The notes: generated by a model not told the origin, from the sequence alone. DNA of 64,000 nucleotides from Lactobacillus kimbladii (GCF_000970755.1 NZ_KQ034007.1:313319-377318), one strand, 5' to 3'. Shown: positions 47,902 through 57,381, counted from the stretch's first letter. Made by a program: numbers and translations.

Positions 47902-48792
47902 ATGAAAATTTATATGATTGGCTTAGGGAAAATGGGCCTGAACTTAGCAATGAATATGAAAAGAAATCATTATCAAATTACTGGGTTTGATATTAGTTCA
48001 AAAGCATTAAGTAATGCAAATAATAAAGGAATTAATACTATTTCTGATCTTAAATTAATTGCCACTGATAAAAAAGCAAAAGTAATTTGGGTAATGCTTC
48101 CACCAGGAGAAATTACAAATGATACTTTAAAAAAATTAGAAAGTATTTTATTTAAAGACGATATTGTAATTGATGGCGGAAATTCTGATTACCATGATTC
48201 AATAAAAAGAGCTGATGAATTTAAGCAAAAAGGAATCCCTTTTTTAGATATTGGTACTTCAGGTGGAACTTATGGTGCATTACACGGAGCAAATTTTATG
48301 GTAGGTGGGAGTGAGAGTGCATATAAAAAAATTGCACCTCTATTGAAATCTATTTCAGCTACTAACGGTTTACTTTATTGTGGAAAATCTGGTTCCGGTC
48401 ACTATCTAAAGATTATACATAATGCAATTTTACATTCAGAATTAGAAGTATTAGGTGAGGGCTTTTCGCTGCTTCATGCCAGCCCGTTTAATTACAATTT
48501 AGAAGAAGTTGCCTCTGCTTGGAATAAATCAGCAGTTATTAGAGGTTGGCTAATGAAGTTGATGAGTGAAATTTTTAAAAATGATGCGAAGCTTTCCGAT
48601 GTAAATACTACTATACACTCAAGTTCAGCTGCTATAGAAGCAATGAAGTCAGCTTTTGATTTAAATGTTCCTGTTCCGATGTTTGGTGTAACTCTTACTA
48701 TGAGGCAAAGAACGCAAACTACTGATACATATAGTGCCAGAGTAATTAATTCGTTAAGAAAAGAAATTGGTGGCTACAATGAAAAGAAATAA
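47902..48792 (+). CDS. Short-form 6-phosphogluconate dehydrogenase-like enzyme
   Basis: A 296-residue beta-hydroxyacid dehydrogenase of the short 6PGDH (YqeC/GndA) type: NAD-binding IGLGKMG (about 6-12), DGGNS (about 92-96), GTSGG (about 113-117) and catalytic Lys in SGSGHYLKIIHN (about 155-166). It oxidatively decarboxylates 6-phosphogluconate or a similar acid in the family. Its place in the operon of a PRD regulator and a fructose-family PTS suggests the PTS delivers a phosphorylated aldonate. The main full-length Gnd need not be here. Ends overlapping the next gene by 14 bp. Confidence 0.8.
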   Translation: MKIYMIGLGKMGLNLAMNMKRNHYQITGFDISSKALSNANNKGINTISDLKLIATDKKAKVIWVMLPPGEITNDTLKKLESILFKDDIVIDGGNSDYHDSIKRADEFKQKGIPFLDIGTSGGTYGALHGANFMVGGSESAYKKIAPLLKSISATNGLLYCGKSGSGHYLKIIHNAILHSELEVLGEGFSLLHASPFNYNLEEVASAWNKSAVIRGWLMKLMSEIFKNDAKLSDVNTTIHSSSAAIEAMKSAFDLNVPVPMFGVTLTMRQRTQTTDTYSARVINSLRKEIGGYNEKK

Positions 48793-49087
48793 TAAAATAT
48801 TTTATTGGTACAAATTTGATAAAAAAAAGAATTCATACGAATGGAATACATGTGTCAGTTATTTAAGACTGCTTTTTATTTTGATAGGTGTAGTTTTTTG
48901 CATAACAAATAACATTTTAGCTGCTATTATTGATTGTATATGTTTGGGGATTTTTTACTTTGCTTATGCTAAGCAAAATCATAAGCTTATAGTAATACTA
49001 AATAATGAAAATAACTTGGTAAAAATAACAGGTTACAGGTACTCTCTATACAATCCACTAACTATTTATCTGAGAAAGGTAATTTGA
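48779..49087 (+). CDS. Small membrane protein of the operon
   Basis: A 102-residue protein starting MKRNNKIFYWYKFDKKKN. Two hydrophobic segments (about 25-60, CVSYLRLLFILIGVVFCI and then AAIIDCICLGIFYFAYA) are followed by a basic tail. It overlaps the dehydrogenase gene at its start and the EIIA start follows one base after its stop. No family is recognised; a membrane accessory of the PTS is possible. Confidence 0.55.
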   Translation: MKRNNKIFYWYKFDKKKNSYEWNTCVSYLRLLFILIGVVFCITNNILAAIIDCICLGIFYFAYAKQNHKLIVILNNENNLVKITGYRYSLYNPLTIYLRKVI

Positions 49088-49088
49088 A

Positions 49089-49556
49089 TTGAGTGTAAAA
49101 AATAATAGCATTATAGACGTAAGAAATGTAGTTCTGAATGCCACCGTAAAGTCAAAGAAAGAAGCACTTAGATACTTATGCAATCTGCTTGAAGAGAATG
49201 GCTATATCACTAATAAAAATATTTTTTTGGAAGATGTATTAAGAAGAGAGACTATAGGCCCAACCGGAATGGAGAATGGTATTGCAATTCCACATGGCGA
49301 ATCTGAAGTAGCTAAGGTTGCTACTATAGCAGTTTTAAGGACAGAAAATGATTTAGTTTGGGAAAGCTTGGATAAGAAACCAATACATTTAATCTTTTTG
49401 ATGGTTGTACCGTCAACTAATCGGAATGTTCAACAATTAAAAATGCTTTCTCATCTTTCAGCAGCCCTAACGCACCCAGAGGTTCAAACAAAATTGCTTA
49501 ATGAAACAAGTAGAAATAGGTTTAAGAAAATTTTAGAAGAAAATGAGGAGAAATAA
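49089..49556 (+). CDS. PTS fructose-family EIIA
   Basis: A 155-residue IIA (PTS_EIIA_2) beginning at TTG 49089, placed behind GAAAGG. His69 in IAIPHGE is the phosphorylation site. ETIGPTGMENG (about 54-64) just before is the normal family approach. Three bases before EIIB. The substrate is unknown but linked by context to a phosphogluconate-like metabolism. Confidence 0.9.
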   Translation: MSVKNNSIIDVRNVVLNATVKSKKEALRYLCNLLEENGYITNKNIFLEDVLRRETIGPTGMENGIAIPHGESEVAKVATIAVLRTENDLVWESLDKKPIHLIFLMVVPSTNRNVQQLKMLSHLSAALTHPEVQTKLLNETSRNRFKKILEENEEK

Positions 49557-49558
49557 AT

Positions 49559-49885
49559 ATGAATTTTGTAGGTGTTACATCTTGTACTATAGGTATTGCT
49601 CATACCTATATGGCTAGAGAAAAATTACTTCAAGCTGCAAAAGAATTAGGAATGAATGGCTTTGTCGAAACTCAAGGAAGTGGAGGAGTAGAAAATAAAT
49701 TGACAGAAGAAAATATTAGAAATGCAGATGCTGTAATTATTGCAGCAGATGTGGCTATAGCTGATAAAGATCGCTTCAAGGGGAAACCTGTCATAAGTGT
49801 AGATACGAATATGGCAATTCAAAAGCCGAAAAGTTTACTTAAAACAGTTGAAAAGAAGTTAAAAGCAGCTGGAAAGCTTAATTAG
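49559..49885 (+). CDS. PTS fructose-family EIIB
   Basis: A 108-residue IIB with Cys9 in VTSCTIGIAHTYMA, the fructose IIB signature. GAGGAG precedes the ATG. Contains ETQGSGGVENKLTEENI (about 40-56), matching the family. Forms a split IIA/IIB/IIC set rather than the fused FruA seen at 59275. Confidence 0.92.
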   Translation: MNFVGVTSCTIGIAHTYMAREKLLQAAKELGMNGFVETQGSGGVENKLTEENIRNADAVIIAADVAIADKDRFKGKPVISVDTNMAIQKPKSLLKTVEKKLKAAGKLN

Positions 49886-49908
49886 TAGTGTTTTTAGAGG
49901 AAAATAAT

Positions 49909-50970
49909 ATGTATAAAAATATATTTAAGTTACAAAATCTTAAAAAGCATTTCCTTAGTGGTCTGTCTTTTATGATACCAGTCATTATTATGTCAGGATT
50001 TTGTACTGCAATTGGTCGCATTATCGGCAATACTGAAATTAAAGGCACTTTAGGGTATTATTTATTAACAGCTGGTAACGGTGGCATGTCTATTATGATT
50101 GCTGTTTTAGCTGCTGGGATTGGTTATTCTATTGCTGGCAAAGCTGCCATCGCACCAGGACTAATGGGCGGATGGTTGTCTACACAAGTAAATGCTTCCT
50201 TTCTTGGAGGAATATTTGCCGGCATTTTAGCTGGGATTGTTGCATTGTGGCTTTTTAATCTGAAACTTCCAAAAAACGTCAAATCTATTGTCCCTCTAGT
50301 TGTTATTCCACTAGTGGGTGGCATTTTAGAAGTTTTAATGATTGATTATGTTGTAGGTCCACCACTAGCCGCTTTAACGGATGCTGCTGTGAAATTCTTT
50401 ATAGGTATGAACACTGGATCAAAGTTTTTATTAGGATTTCTATTAGGTGGCATGACCGGTTTTGATATGGGTGGACCAGTTAATAAAATATCTTTTGCGG
50501 TTGTAACAGCTTTTGCTGCTTCCGGTATTTGGGGGCCTGCTGCGGGTAAGAATGTAGCAGCTATGTGTCCTCCTCTTGGAATAGCTCTTTCAGTTTTAAT
50601 TTTTGCCAGAAAAAAATATGATGAAGCAGATAGACAAAATGCTGTAGCTGCAATTATTATGTCAATGTGCCAAGTTACCGAAGGAGCTTTACCATTTGCT
50701 TTTAAAGATCCATTAAGAGTTGTACCTGCCGTAGTTCTCGGCTCCGGTGTAGCTGATGGTTTAATGTTGTCATGGGGAGTAACTGTCCCCTTACTATCTG
50801 GGGGTATATTTACGATTCCTGTAGCTAATAAACCATTGTTATATTTAGGTGGTCTCTTAATTGGTGCTCTAATAATTGGCATAGTTCTTTCAATTATTAA
50901 ACCAAAACTTAAGCAAGACGAAAAAGATGAGACAATTGATGATAATTTGGATATTGATATTGAAATTTAA
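49909..50970 (+). CDS. PTS fructose-family EIIC
   Basis: A 353-residue permease. I start at the ATG at 49909 behind GAGGAAA. Conserved landmarks: SGLSFMIPVIIMSGFCTAIG (about 14-33), GGMTGFDMGGPVNKISF (about 180-196), CQVTEGALPFAFKDP (about 247-261). These match the fructose-family IIC. The sequence ends acidic (KDETIDDNLDIDIEI). Last gene before a strong terminator. Confidence 0.92.
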   Translation: MYKNIFKLQNLKKHFLSGLSFMIPVIIMSGFCTAIGRIIGNTEIKGTLGYYLLTAGNGGMSIMIAVLAAGIGYSIAGKAAIAPGLMGGWLSTQVNASFLGGIFAGILAGIVALWLFNLKLPKNVKSIVPLVVIPLVGGILEVLMIDYVVGPPLAALTDAAVKFFIGMNTGSKFLLGFLLGGMTGFDMGGPVNKISFAVVTAFAASGIWGPAAGKNVAAMCPPLGIALSVLIFARKKYDEADRQNAVAAIIMSMCQVTEGALPFAFKDPLRVVPAVVLGSGVADGLMLSWGVTVPLLSGGIFTIPVANKPLLYLGGLLIGALIIGIVLSIIKPKLKQDEKDETIDDNLDIDIEI

Positions 50971-51017
50971 TAACCTACGCGTAATAAATTCATTTGAAAT
51001 ATAAAAAATAAGAGAAA

Positions 51018-51054
51018 AAGAACTGTAAACACTATTATATTACAGTTCTTTTTT
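51018..51054. terminator. Terminator of the PRD-PTS operon
   Basis: AAGAACTGTAA (51018-51028) pairs with TTACAGTTCTT (51040-51050), then T4. Confidence 0.9.
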
Positions 51055-51093
51055 CAGTATCTATAAATGTTGATTTCTAATTTTACATAGATT

Positions 51094-53112
51094 CTAAAAC
51101 AGTATTTGGATTGTCTCTAATGGTGCTAGAGCTTCATCAATAAAAGCAATGTCATTTTCAACACGAATCTGAACTTGAGTTTTCTTGACCGTATTATTGA
51201 CCTTTCTAATAATTGTAGCTTCATTACTCTTTAATGGTTCTCCTAAGTGCCATTTTATTTGTTGATAGTCGTCTAAAGTAAAGTTGGCTAGCCAAACTTT
51301 TTGACCATTCTTTTCAACTAACAGTTTAACATTAGGCATATCTACTAAATAGTCTACTGGTTTGATACTATCAAGCATTTGCTGCAACAAGCCTTGTTTA
51401 TAGGTAGTAAATTGCGATTCCCAACCATAGCGCAAGTCTTGTTCCATCGGGAGGACAACAATATGCTGGTCGATAACAGCCATAACGTTACCCAATTTTT
51501 CATCAACTGCGTTATAGGCAAATGACCACACTTTTACAGAACTTTGCGGTTGATAATCAATTTTCAAATAGTTTCCGGTTTGCTGCAACATTGTAATTCG
51601 CGGGCTTTCAACACCATCAACTGTCTGTCCATCTGCCTGTTCAAAAACCTGATAATTTGAACGAACGGGGTGCCACTCGGCTTTTTCAATATGCAGTAAA
51701 TTGCCTAATTTTCGGTCTAATAAAACTTGGACACTTTCACCATCAAGCAACACAAAATTGTTTTTAACTAATTCAGTGACTTGTGCATTTGTTAAGTTGC
51801 GTAAAAGTTGGCCAGAAATAGCAACTACTTCATTTTTCAATGAAGTTTTTTTACTAATAGGCAGAATTGTTGTAGCAAAACCAAAGGCTCCCAAAAGACT
51901 GGCCCAATTCTTTTCGTGAGGTAACAGTTCCTCGACATTCTTACCAGTTTTAGTTTGCAAATAGTAACTAGAGTCTTGATCAACTAAAACTTTAATGCCC
52001 CGCAGATGGTCTATCGGCAGGCGATTTTCTAATAGTTGGTTAACAAACGGTTTAATTTGAGCGAGCATTTCTGCATAGTGCCAACTATCATTGATACCGT
52101 TGCCCATCATGTCAAATAAATTAAGTAAAATTCCCTGACTTCCGATTAGGGCAGAAGTAATAATTTGAAATGCGGTAAATGCAGTTGATTTAACTAAGGG
52201 TGAGTACATATAGCTTTCTAATTCTGGGTATAGTTCGGCATCTTCTCCTAAAAATGCAGCGGTAATGCGGGTATATTCTTCGAAATACCTGCCATATTGT
52301 AATGGAGCAACTTCATTATAAGCAGGTAAATGAGGCCGAGCCACCTTGGGATGTCCTTTTCCAGCCTGGGCCTTAAATAAATTGTCCCAATCACGACCTT
52401 CAAGAGCATGCCAATCAGGATAGGAAGTCATTTGTGCCAGATCTGTCTCAGGACTAACCTTGTGAACAGCCTGCTCAATTATATGCTCAGTTTCAATCAT
52501 CTCTTGACGAGCCTGATCAAGGTAAACTTGTCTTTCTTTAGTAGGTTTCCCCGGTTGCAACATCTTTTTAACAAATTCTGCGCGTGTTTCCTTTTTACCT
52601 AATTTCTCATTATAAAGTTGCATGTGATAATCACAAAAACACATTAATTTAAGTGGTGAATGATTGTAATGGCGGAAATCATCTTCTAGCCATAATCTGC
52701 GGGGATGGATGCTGGCATATTGTGCATAGGTATTGGCTAAATATTTCCGCCAGGTTGGATCCGCTGGACAAGCCATATCCTTGGCTTTATTACCATCAAG
52801 ATCAACAAAAGTATTAAAGCCAATTTCAGGATTAACTTGGTAGCCTCGATCTGAATGCATAATGGTCGTCCAGGGATTTAAACTAGTTGTTACGCCTATC
52901 TCAGATAACTTTTTTTGTAACGGCTTAATTGCATCTAACCATAATTGAGTCTCAGCTTTAGTTAAGTGGCTATGGTTTAATTCTTCACCATTTATAAAAA
53001 AAGCAATATCGTCAATTTTGCCTTTTTTAACAAATTCAATTAGTTTTTCGTCTTTAGTTGGAGTGTTTGCTCTGGGATCAAGCATGTATCTTAAAGTGTA
53101 AATAAAAGTCAT
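51094..53112 (-). CDS. Unclassified large glycosidase-like protein
   Basis: A 672-residue cytoplasmic protein (no signal peptide). The first 330 residues read like a TIM-barrel glycoside hydrolase: IDDIAFFINGEE (about 33-44), the Asp-rich segment RRLWLEDDFRHYNHSPLKLMCFCDYHM (about 138-164), and EVAPLQYGRYFEEY. A Rossmann/trimerisation-like middle (about 355-460, DHLRGIKVLVDQDSSYY) recalls GH42 beta-galactosidases. The remaining part is beta-rich. It is divergent from the GH31 gene across 201 bp and near lacD. Probably acts on galactose-, GalNAc- or glucose-containing oligosaccharides inside the cell; substrate unknown. CAGGAG on the complement precedes the ATG. Confidence 0.65.
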   Translation of the reverse strand: MTFIYTLRYMLDPRANTPTKDEKLIEFVKKGKIDDIAFFINGEELNHSHLTKAETQLWLDAIKPLQKKLSEIGVTTSLNPWTTIMHSDRGYQVNPEIGFNTFVDLDGNKAKDMACPADPTWRKYLANTYAQYASIHPRRLWLEDDFRHYNHSPLKLMCFCDYHMQLYNEKLGKKETRAEFVKKMLQPGKPTKERQVYLDQARQEMIETEHIIEQAVHKVSPETDLAQMTSYPDWHALEGRDWDNLFKAQAGKGHPKVARPHLPAYNEVAPLQYGRYFEEYTRITAAFLGEDAELYPELESYMYSPLVKSTAFTAFQIITSALIGSQGILLNLFDMMGNGINDSWHYAEMLAQIKPFVNQLLENRLPIDHLRGIKVLVDQDSSYYLQTKTGKNVEELLPHEKNWASLLGAFGFATTILPISKKTSLKNEVVAISGQLLRNLTNAQVTELVKNNFVLLDGESVQVLLDRKLGNLLHIEKAEWHPVRSNYQVFEQADGQTVDGVESPRITMLQQTGNYLKIDYQPQSSVKVWSFAYNAVDEKLGNVMAVIDQHIVVLPMEQDLRYGWESQFTTYKQGLLQQMLDSIKPVDYLVDMPNVKLLVEKNGQKVWLANFTLDDYQQIKWHLGEPLKSNEATIIRKVNNTVKKTQVQIRVENDIAFIDEALAPLETIQILF

Positions 53113-53242
53113 ATTGTAGTTGCTCCTGTGTAAAAATCATTATTCATTTTGTCTTAATTTTAGCATAATATGTTACTGCTTATCCTGAGATTTAGGAAGA
53201 AAAGCAAATAAGTGGTTGGACAATAATTTCGTTATTAGCTAT

Positions 53243-53270
53243 TTATCCTTTCGCAAATTTAGCATATAAT
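53243..53270 (+). promoter_or_regulatory. Promoter of the GH31 gene
   Basis: TTATCC (53243-53248), 16-bp spacer, consensus TATAAT (53265-53270). The -35 is weak. The intergenic region is shared with the divergent 51094-53112 gene. Confidence 0.45.
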
Positions 53271-53313
53271 CAGCTTTATCAAATATTTTAAGAAAGATTA
53301 ATGTTCTTCTAAT

Positions 53314-56166
53314 ATGAAGGAGGAGAGAACAATTAATAAAGCAACTAACTCAAATCAAAAAACAGAAACTAGTAATTTAGAATTGCAACATATCACTGAA
53401 GTAACTAGACAAACTGGTTATTTTGAAATTCATTATGCACATGGACTAACTGGCCGTCTCTATATACTAGATTCAAAAACATTCAGGTTATATATTGATC
53501 CCAGCCAGAAATTTCAAGAACCAGAACAATCTGAAAAAGGATTGCATGCGCAAATTTTCTTGACAGATATTTATAGTGCTAAAGGGATGAACGATGCCAG
53601 TCTCCATGTAACCAAAAACGGCTGGCAAATTGATACGGGTGCAATTGCAATCAATTTAGTTAAAAATGACGCTACAATGAGCGTTACTAAAAACGGTAAG
53701 GCGGTATTAAAAGAGGCACGGCCAATTAAACTGACAAATTCAGCAACTGTTCAAACTTTAGTTGATCATAATTGTAACTACTTTGGTGGAGGTACCCAAA
53801 ACGGTCGTTTCACCCTGGCAGGAGAAAAAATCGAAATTGTTAATACTAATAACTGGGTTGATCAAGGTGTAGCTTCACCTAATCCTTTTTACTGGTCAAC
53901 TGCTGGTTACGGTGTAATTCGCAATACTTTTAAGCCCGGACACTATGACTTTAATAGCAATTTGAATAACGAGATTACGACTGCTCATGAAGAAAATCGT
54001 TTTGATGCCATTTATTTCTTTGCCGACTCAGCATATGAATTAATTAATGCATATCATAAGCTAACTGGCAGGCCTGCCCTGACACCAGTTTTCGGCTTTT
54101 ATGAAGCTCATCTAAATGCATATAACCGTGATTATTGGGTTGAGGTCAAATCTGATGAAAAAGGAGCTATCAAATATCCTGATGGCAAGTATTATCGTGA
54201 ATATCAGCCAAAAGATTTACCGGCAGAATTAAAACCAAAGTCAATCAGAGAAACGTTAAATGGCGAACACGGTGGTATTTCTTATCAATTTAGTGCAAGA
54301 GCCATGCTAGAACAATATTTGCAAAATGATATGCCTTTAGGCTGGTTTTTGCCTAATGATGGTTATGGAGCTGGATATGGTCAAACTGATACATTGGCAG
54401 GCAACCTTAAGAATTTAGCTGAGTTTGTTAAATATGCTAATAGCAAAGGTGTTCAAGTAGGACTTTGGACCCAGCAAAATCTTGCTCCAGTAGATCCTGA
54501 AAATCCTAAACCAGATGACCGTGATTTTGAAAAAGAATTGGTAGCCGGCGTCACTGCGCTTAAGACTGATGAGGCATGGGTTGGCCATGGTTATTCGTTC
54601 GGCTTAAATGCTACTCAAAGTACTGCCAAGATGATTGCCAAAATTAAAGGTGACCAACTGCGACCATTTATTATTACTGTTGATGGCTGGGCAGGAACTC
54701 AAAATACCAGTACGGTTTGGACTGGAGACGAAGTAGGTGGTGAGTGGGAATATATCCGCTTCCAAATACCAACTTATATCGGCGAAGGACTTTCAGGGCA
54801 GCCTAATGTGGCGTCAGACATGGACGGCATTTTTGGAGGTCAAAAGCCAATTATTAACACTAGAGATTATCAGTGGAAAGCTTTCACCCCAATTCAATTA
54901 AATATGGATGGCTGGGGCAAGAATCCTAAAAACCCATTTGTATTTGGTGGTATTACAAATAAACTTAACCGCGCTTACCTCAAACAAAAATCAATGATGA
55001 TGCCATATATTTATAGCATCGCAGCGCAAGCAACCTTTACCAGTAAACCTATGGTGCGTGCAATGTTCTTGGAATATCCTGATGTGCCTCAATTTTATAC
55101 TAATTTGGTCAGATACCAGTATTTGTGGGGAGAGAACTTCTTGGTTGCTCCGATTTACCAAGACACTGCCAGTGATGAAGTGGGTAACGATATCAGAAAC
55201 GAAATATATTTACCAGATAAAAATCAAGTCTGGATTGATTACTTTACTGGTCAAGAATATCGTGGCGGTCAAGTAATTAATAACTTTGATGCACCATTAT
55301 GGAAATTGCCTGTATTTGTTAAAGCAGGAGCAATCGTTCCTGTAGCACCAGCGACGAATACACCTAAGGAATACCTTGATCTGAAAAAACAACGCCAATT
55401 TATAGTTTATCCAAGTGGAAACAGCAGCTTTACAGTTTATGAGGATGATGGCTTTTCTGCTAAGTACCAGCAGGGCGATTATGCTCAAACCAAAGTAAGC
55501 AGTCATTTGCTGGACGATGACCTGACTATCCAAATTGCTAAAACCAGAGGTACATATGCTGGTTTTGATCCGGAAAAAGTAACAGAAATTGATATCAGAA
55601 CTAAAAAGGCACCAGAAGCGATCAAAGTTTTTGTTGGTAGCGAAGAAATTACTTTGACCGAAGTAAATAGTATAGCTGAATTCCGCAACCAAGAAAATTG
55701 CTATTTCTTTGATCAAAATTACTTGGTTAACCCTTATCTAAAAGAATTTAGCACTGATTTAAAGCAAACATTTTTGAGAATAAAACTAGGTCAGACCAAT
55801 ACTAGCCAAAACGAAATAACTGTTAAAATTGCTGGCATCGATACAAGTGCAACACCGGTTAACAGTTTGCCAGCAGAAGATGATTCTTTGATAGCTCCGA
55901 CTAATTTGGTACAAGATGATGAAAAAACTACTGCAGATTCCATCACGGTATCATGGCAACCTGTAGCTGATTGCGATAGTTATCAACTTAAAATTGACAA
56001 TCTCTTATATACCAATATTAAAAAGGCAAGCTTTACCCTCAGCAACCTAAGATCTGAAACAGCTCATACTTTTAAAGTCAGAGCGATTAAGAACTTAAAG
56101 GCATCTTCTTGGGGAGCAAGAATTAGTTGCCAAACTAAGAAAGCGGACAAAAATAGCCTTAAATAA
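53314..56166 (+). CDS. GH31 glycoside hydrolase with C-terminal FN3 domain
   Basis: A 950-residue intracellular enzyme. N-terminal beta domain (about 25-240), catalytic TIM barrel (about 250-640) with LDGVGYG-like LPNDGYGAGYGQ (about 345-356), FGLNATQ (about 429-435) and TVDGWAGTQNTSTVWTGDE (about 450-468; the WTGD Asp is the probable acid/base). A DUF5110-like beta region (about 700-760) and a fibronectin-III domain (about 865-945) follow. Family GH31 cleaves alpha-linked glucose, xylose, galactose or GalNAc. Nearby LacD and the GalNAc/galactose genes favour an alpha-galactosyl or alpha-GalNAc substrate. AAGGAGGAGA lies inside the frame, so the true start may be downstream. Confidence 0.82.
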   Translation: MKEERTINKATNSNQKTETSNLELQHITEVTRQTGYFEIHYAHGLTGRLYILDSKTFRLYIDPSQKFQEPEQSEKGLHAQIFLTDIYSAKGMNDASLHVTKNGWQIDTGAIAINLVKNDATMSVTKNGKAVLKEARPIKLTNSATVQTLVDHNCNYFGGGTQNGRFTLAGEKIEIVNTNNWVDQGVASPNPFYWSTAGYGVIRNTFKPGHYDFNSNLNNEITTAHEENRFDAIYFFADSAYELINAYHKLTGRPALTPVFGFYEAHLNAYNRDYWVEVKSDEKGAIKYPDGKYYREYQPKDLPAELKPKSIRETLNGEHGGISYQFSARAMLEQYLQNDMPLGWFLPNDGYGAGYGQTDTLAGNLKNLAEFVKYANSKGVQVGLWTQQNLAPVDPENPKPDDRDFEKELVAGVTALKTDEAWVGHGYSFGLNATQSTAKMIAKIKGDQLRPFIITVDGWAGTQNTSTVWTGDEVGGEWEYIRFQIPTYIGEGLSGQPNVASDMDGIFGGQKPIINTRDYQWKAFTPIQLNMDGWGKNPKNPFVFGGITNKLNRAYLKQKSMMMPYIYSIAAQATFTSKPMVRAMFLEYPDVPQFYTNLVRYQYLWGENFLVAPIYQDTASDEVGNDIRNEIYLPDKNQVWIDYFTGQEYRGGQVINNFDAPLWKLPVFVKAGAIVPVAPATNTPKEYLDLKKQRQFIVYPSGNSSFTVYEDDGFSAKYQQGDYAQTKVSSHLLDDDLTIQIAKTRGTYAGFDPEKVTEIDIRTKKAPEAIKVFVGSEEITLTEVNSIAEFRNQENCYFFDQNYLVNPYLKEFSTDLKQTFLRIKLGQTNTSQNEITVKIAGIDTSATPVNSLPAEDDSLIAPTNLVQDDEKTTADSITVSWQPVADCDSYQLKIDNLLYTNIKKASFTLSNLRSETAHTFKVRAIKNLKASSWGARISCQTKKADKNSLK

Positions 56167-56300
56167 GAATGGTAAAGTTTTTCCGATGTAATGATAGTTG
56201 TGAAAAAGTTTACTAAAACTCTTGCTTTTCTTTAAAAGGCAACTTTATCAGTATATAATAATAGTTGTGCGATTAAAGAAAATGTTAAAGGAGATATATA

Positions 56301-57296
56301 ATGAAAACAATTTCTGCAGCAGTTGCCAAACATATGGCAAATTTGTCAACAACTGATGGTATAATCAGTGCTTTGGCAATCGATCAACGTGGCTCTTTGA
56401 AAAAGATGTTAGCAGAAGCTGCTAATAAACCTGCTGATGAAACAACTATTGTTGATTTTAAAAAAGCAGTTTCCAGTGAGTTAACTCCTTACGCTTCATC
56501 AATTTTGACTGACCCGGAATATGGTTTGCCGGCAACTAAAGTTAGAGACAAAAATTGTGGATTATTACTTTCTTATGAAAAAACCGGCTATGATACCACC
56601 GAACCTGGCAGAATGCCTGACTTAATTGCTAATCAGTCTGGATTAAGAATTAAAAATGAAGGCGGAGATGCCATTAAGTTTTTGGTTTACTATGATCCTG
56701 ACGAAGGTCAAGAAATTAATGATAAAAAACAAGCTTTCGTTGAGAGAGTTGGTGCAGAAGCAAAAGCGAACGAATTACCATTCTTTTTGGAAGTTCTGAC
56801 TTATGATGCCAATATTGCTGATGCTAAGAGCGAAGAATTTGCGAAAGTTAAAGCTGATAAGGTCTTGAAGACAATGAAAGAATTTTCAAAGCCTGAATAT
56901 GATGTAACTGTACTTAAAGTGGAAATTCCATTTAATATCAAGTTTGTTGAAGGCTATAATGGGGACAACAACGTTGTTTACACTCAAGAAGAAGCTAAGG
57001 ATCTGCTTAAAAAGCAGTCAGAGATAACTGATTTGCCTTATATTTTCTTATCTGCTGGTGTAACCAGTGAAGAATTTATTGCTGAAATTAAAATGGCTGA
57101 AGAAGCGGGTGCTGACTTCAACGGCGTTCTTTGCGGCCGTGCTACTTGGAAACCAGCTATCAAGCCATTTGCTGCTGAAAGTGAAACAGCCGGTAGAAAG
57201 TGGCTATCAACTCACGGCAGAGAAAATATTGAAAATTTAAATGAGGCACTTAAAGGTGCCAAGTCTTGGCGTGATAAGTTAGAAGTTGCTGACTAA
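56301..57296 (+). CDS. lacD: Tagatose-1,6-bisphosphate aldolase LacD
   Basis: Splits tagatose-1,6-bisphosphate into glyceraldehyde-3-phosphate and dihydroxyacetone phosphate, a class I (Schiff-base) aldolase. Length 331 and the opening SALAIDQRGSLKKML (about 26-40) are typical. Lys206 in VLKVEIPFN is the likely Schiff-base residue. FLSAGVTSEEFI (about 249-260) follows. AAAGGAG precedes the ATG and a TATAAT (about 56255-56261) lies upstream. It completes the tagatose route for LacAB and AgaS; the partner kinase may be the PfkB enzyme at 58344. Confidence 0.93.
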   Translation: MKTISAAVAKHMANLSTTDGIISALAIDQRGSLKKMLAEAANKPADETTIVDFKKAVSSELTPYASSILTDPEYGLPATKVRDKNCGLLLSYEKTGYDTTEPGRMPDLIANQSGLRIKNEGGDAIKFLVYYDPDEGQEINDKKQAFVERVGAEAKANELPFFLEVLTYDANIADAKSEEFAKVKADKVLKTMKEFSKPEYDVTVLKVEIPFNIKFVEGYNGDNNVVYTQEEAKDLLKKQSEITDLPYIFLSAGVTSEEFIAEIKMAEEAGADFNGVLCGRATWKPAIKPFAAESETAGRKWLSTHGRENIENLNEALKGAKSWRDKLEVAD

Positions 57297-57381
57297 TTTT
57301 ACCAGCTTTGATAATTAGAAGTTAAAAAAGTGTGTGGGAAAAAAGTGCTCTTTGAAGTTAAATTAAAAAATTTCACAATTT

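Noticed and set aside
50346-50882. 178-codon minus-strand frame inside EIIC
   Set aside because: Shadow frame created by codon bias of the membrane protein on the plus strand.
55297-55716. 139-codon minus-strand frame inside the GH31 gene
   Set aside because: Antisense shadow of a well-supported coding region; no ribosome binding site or similarity.
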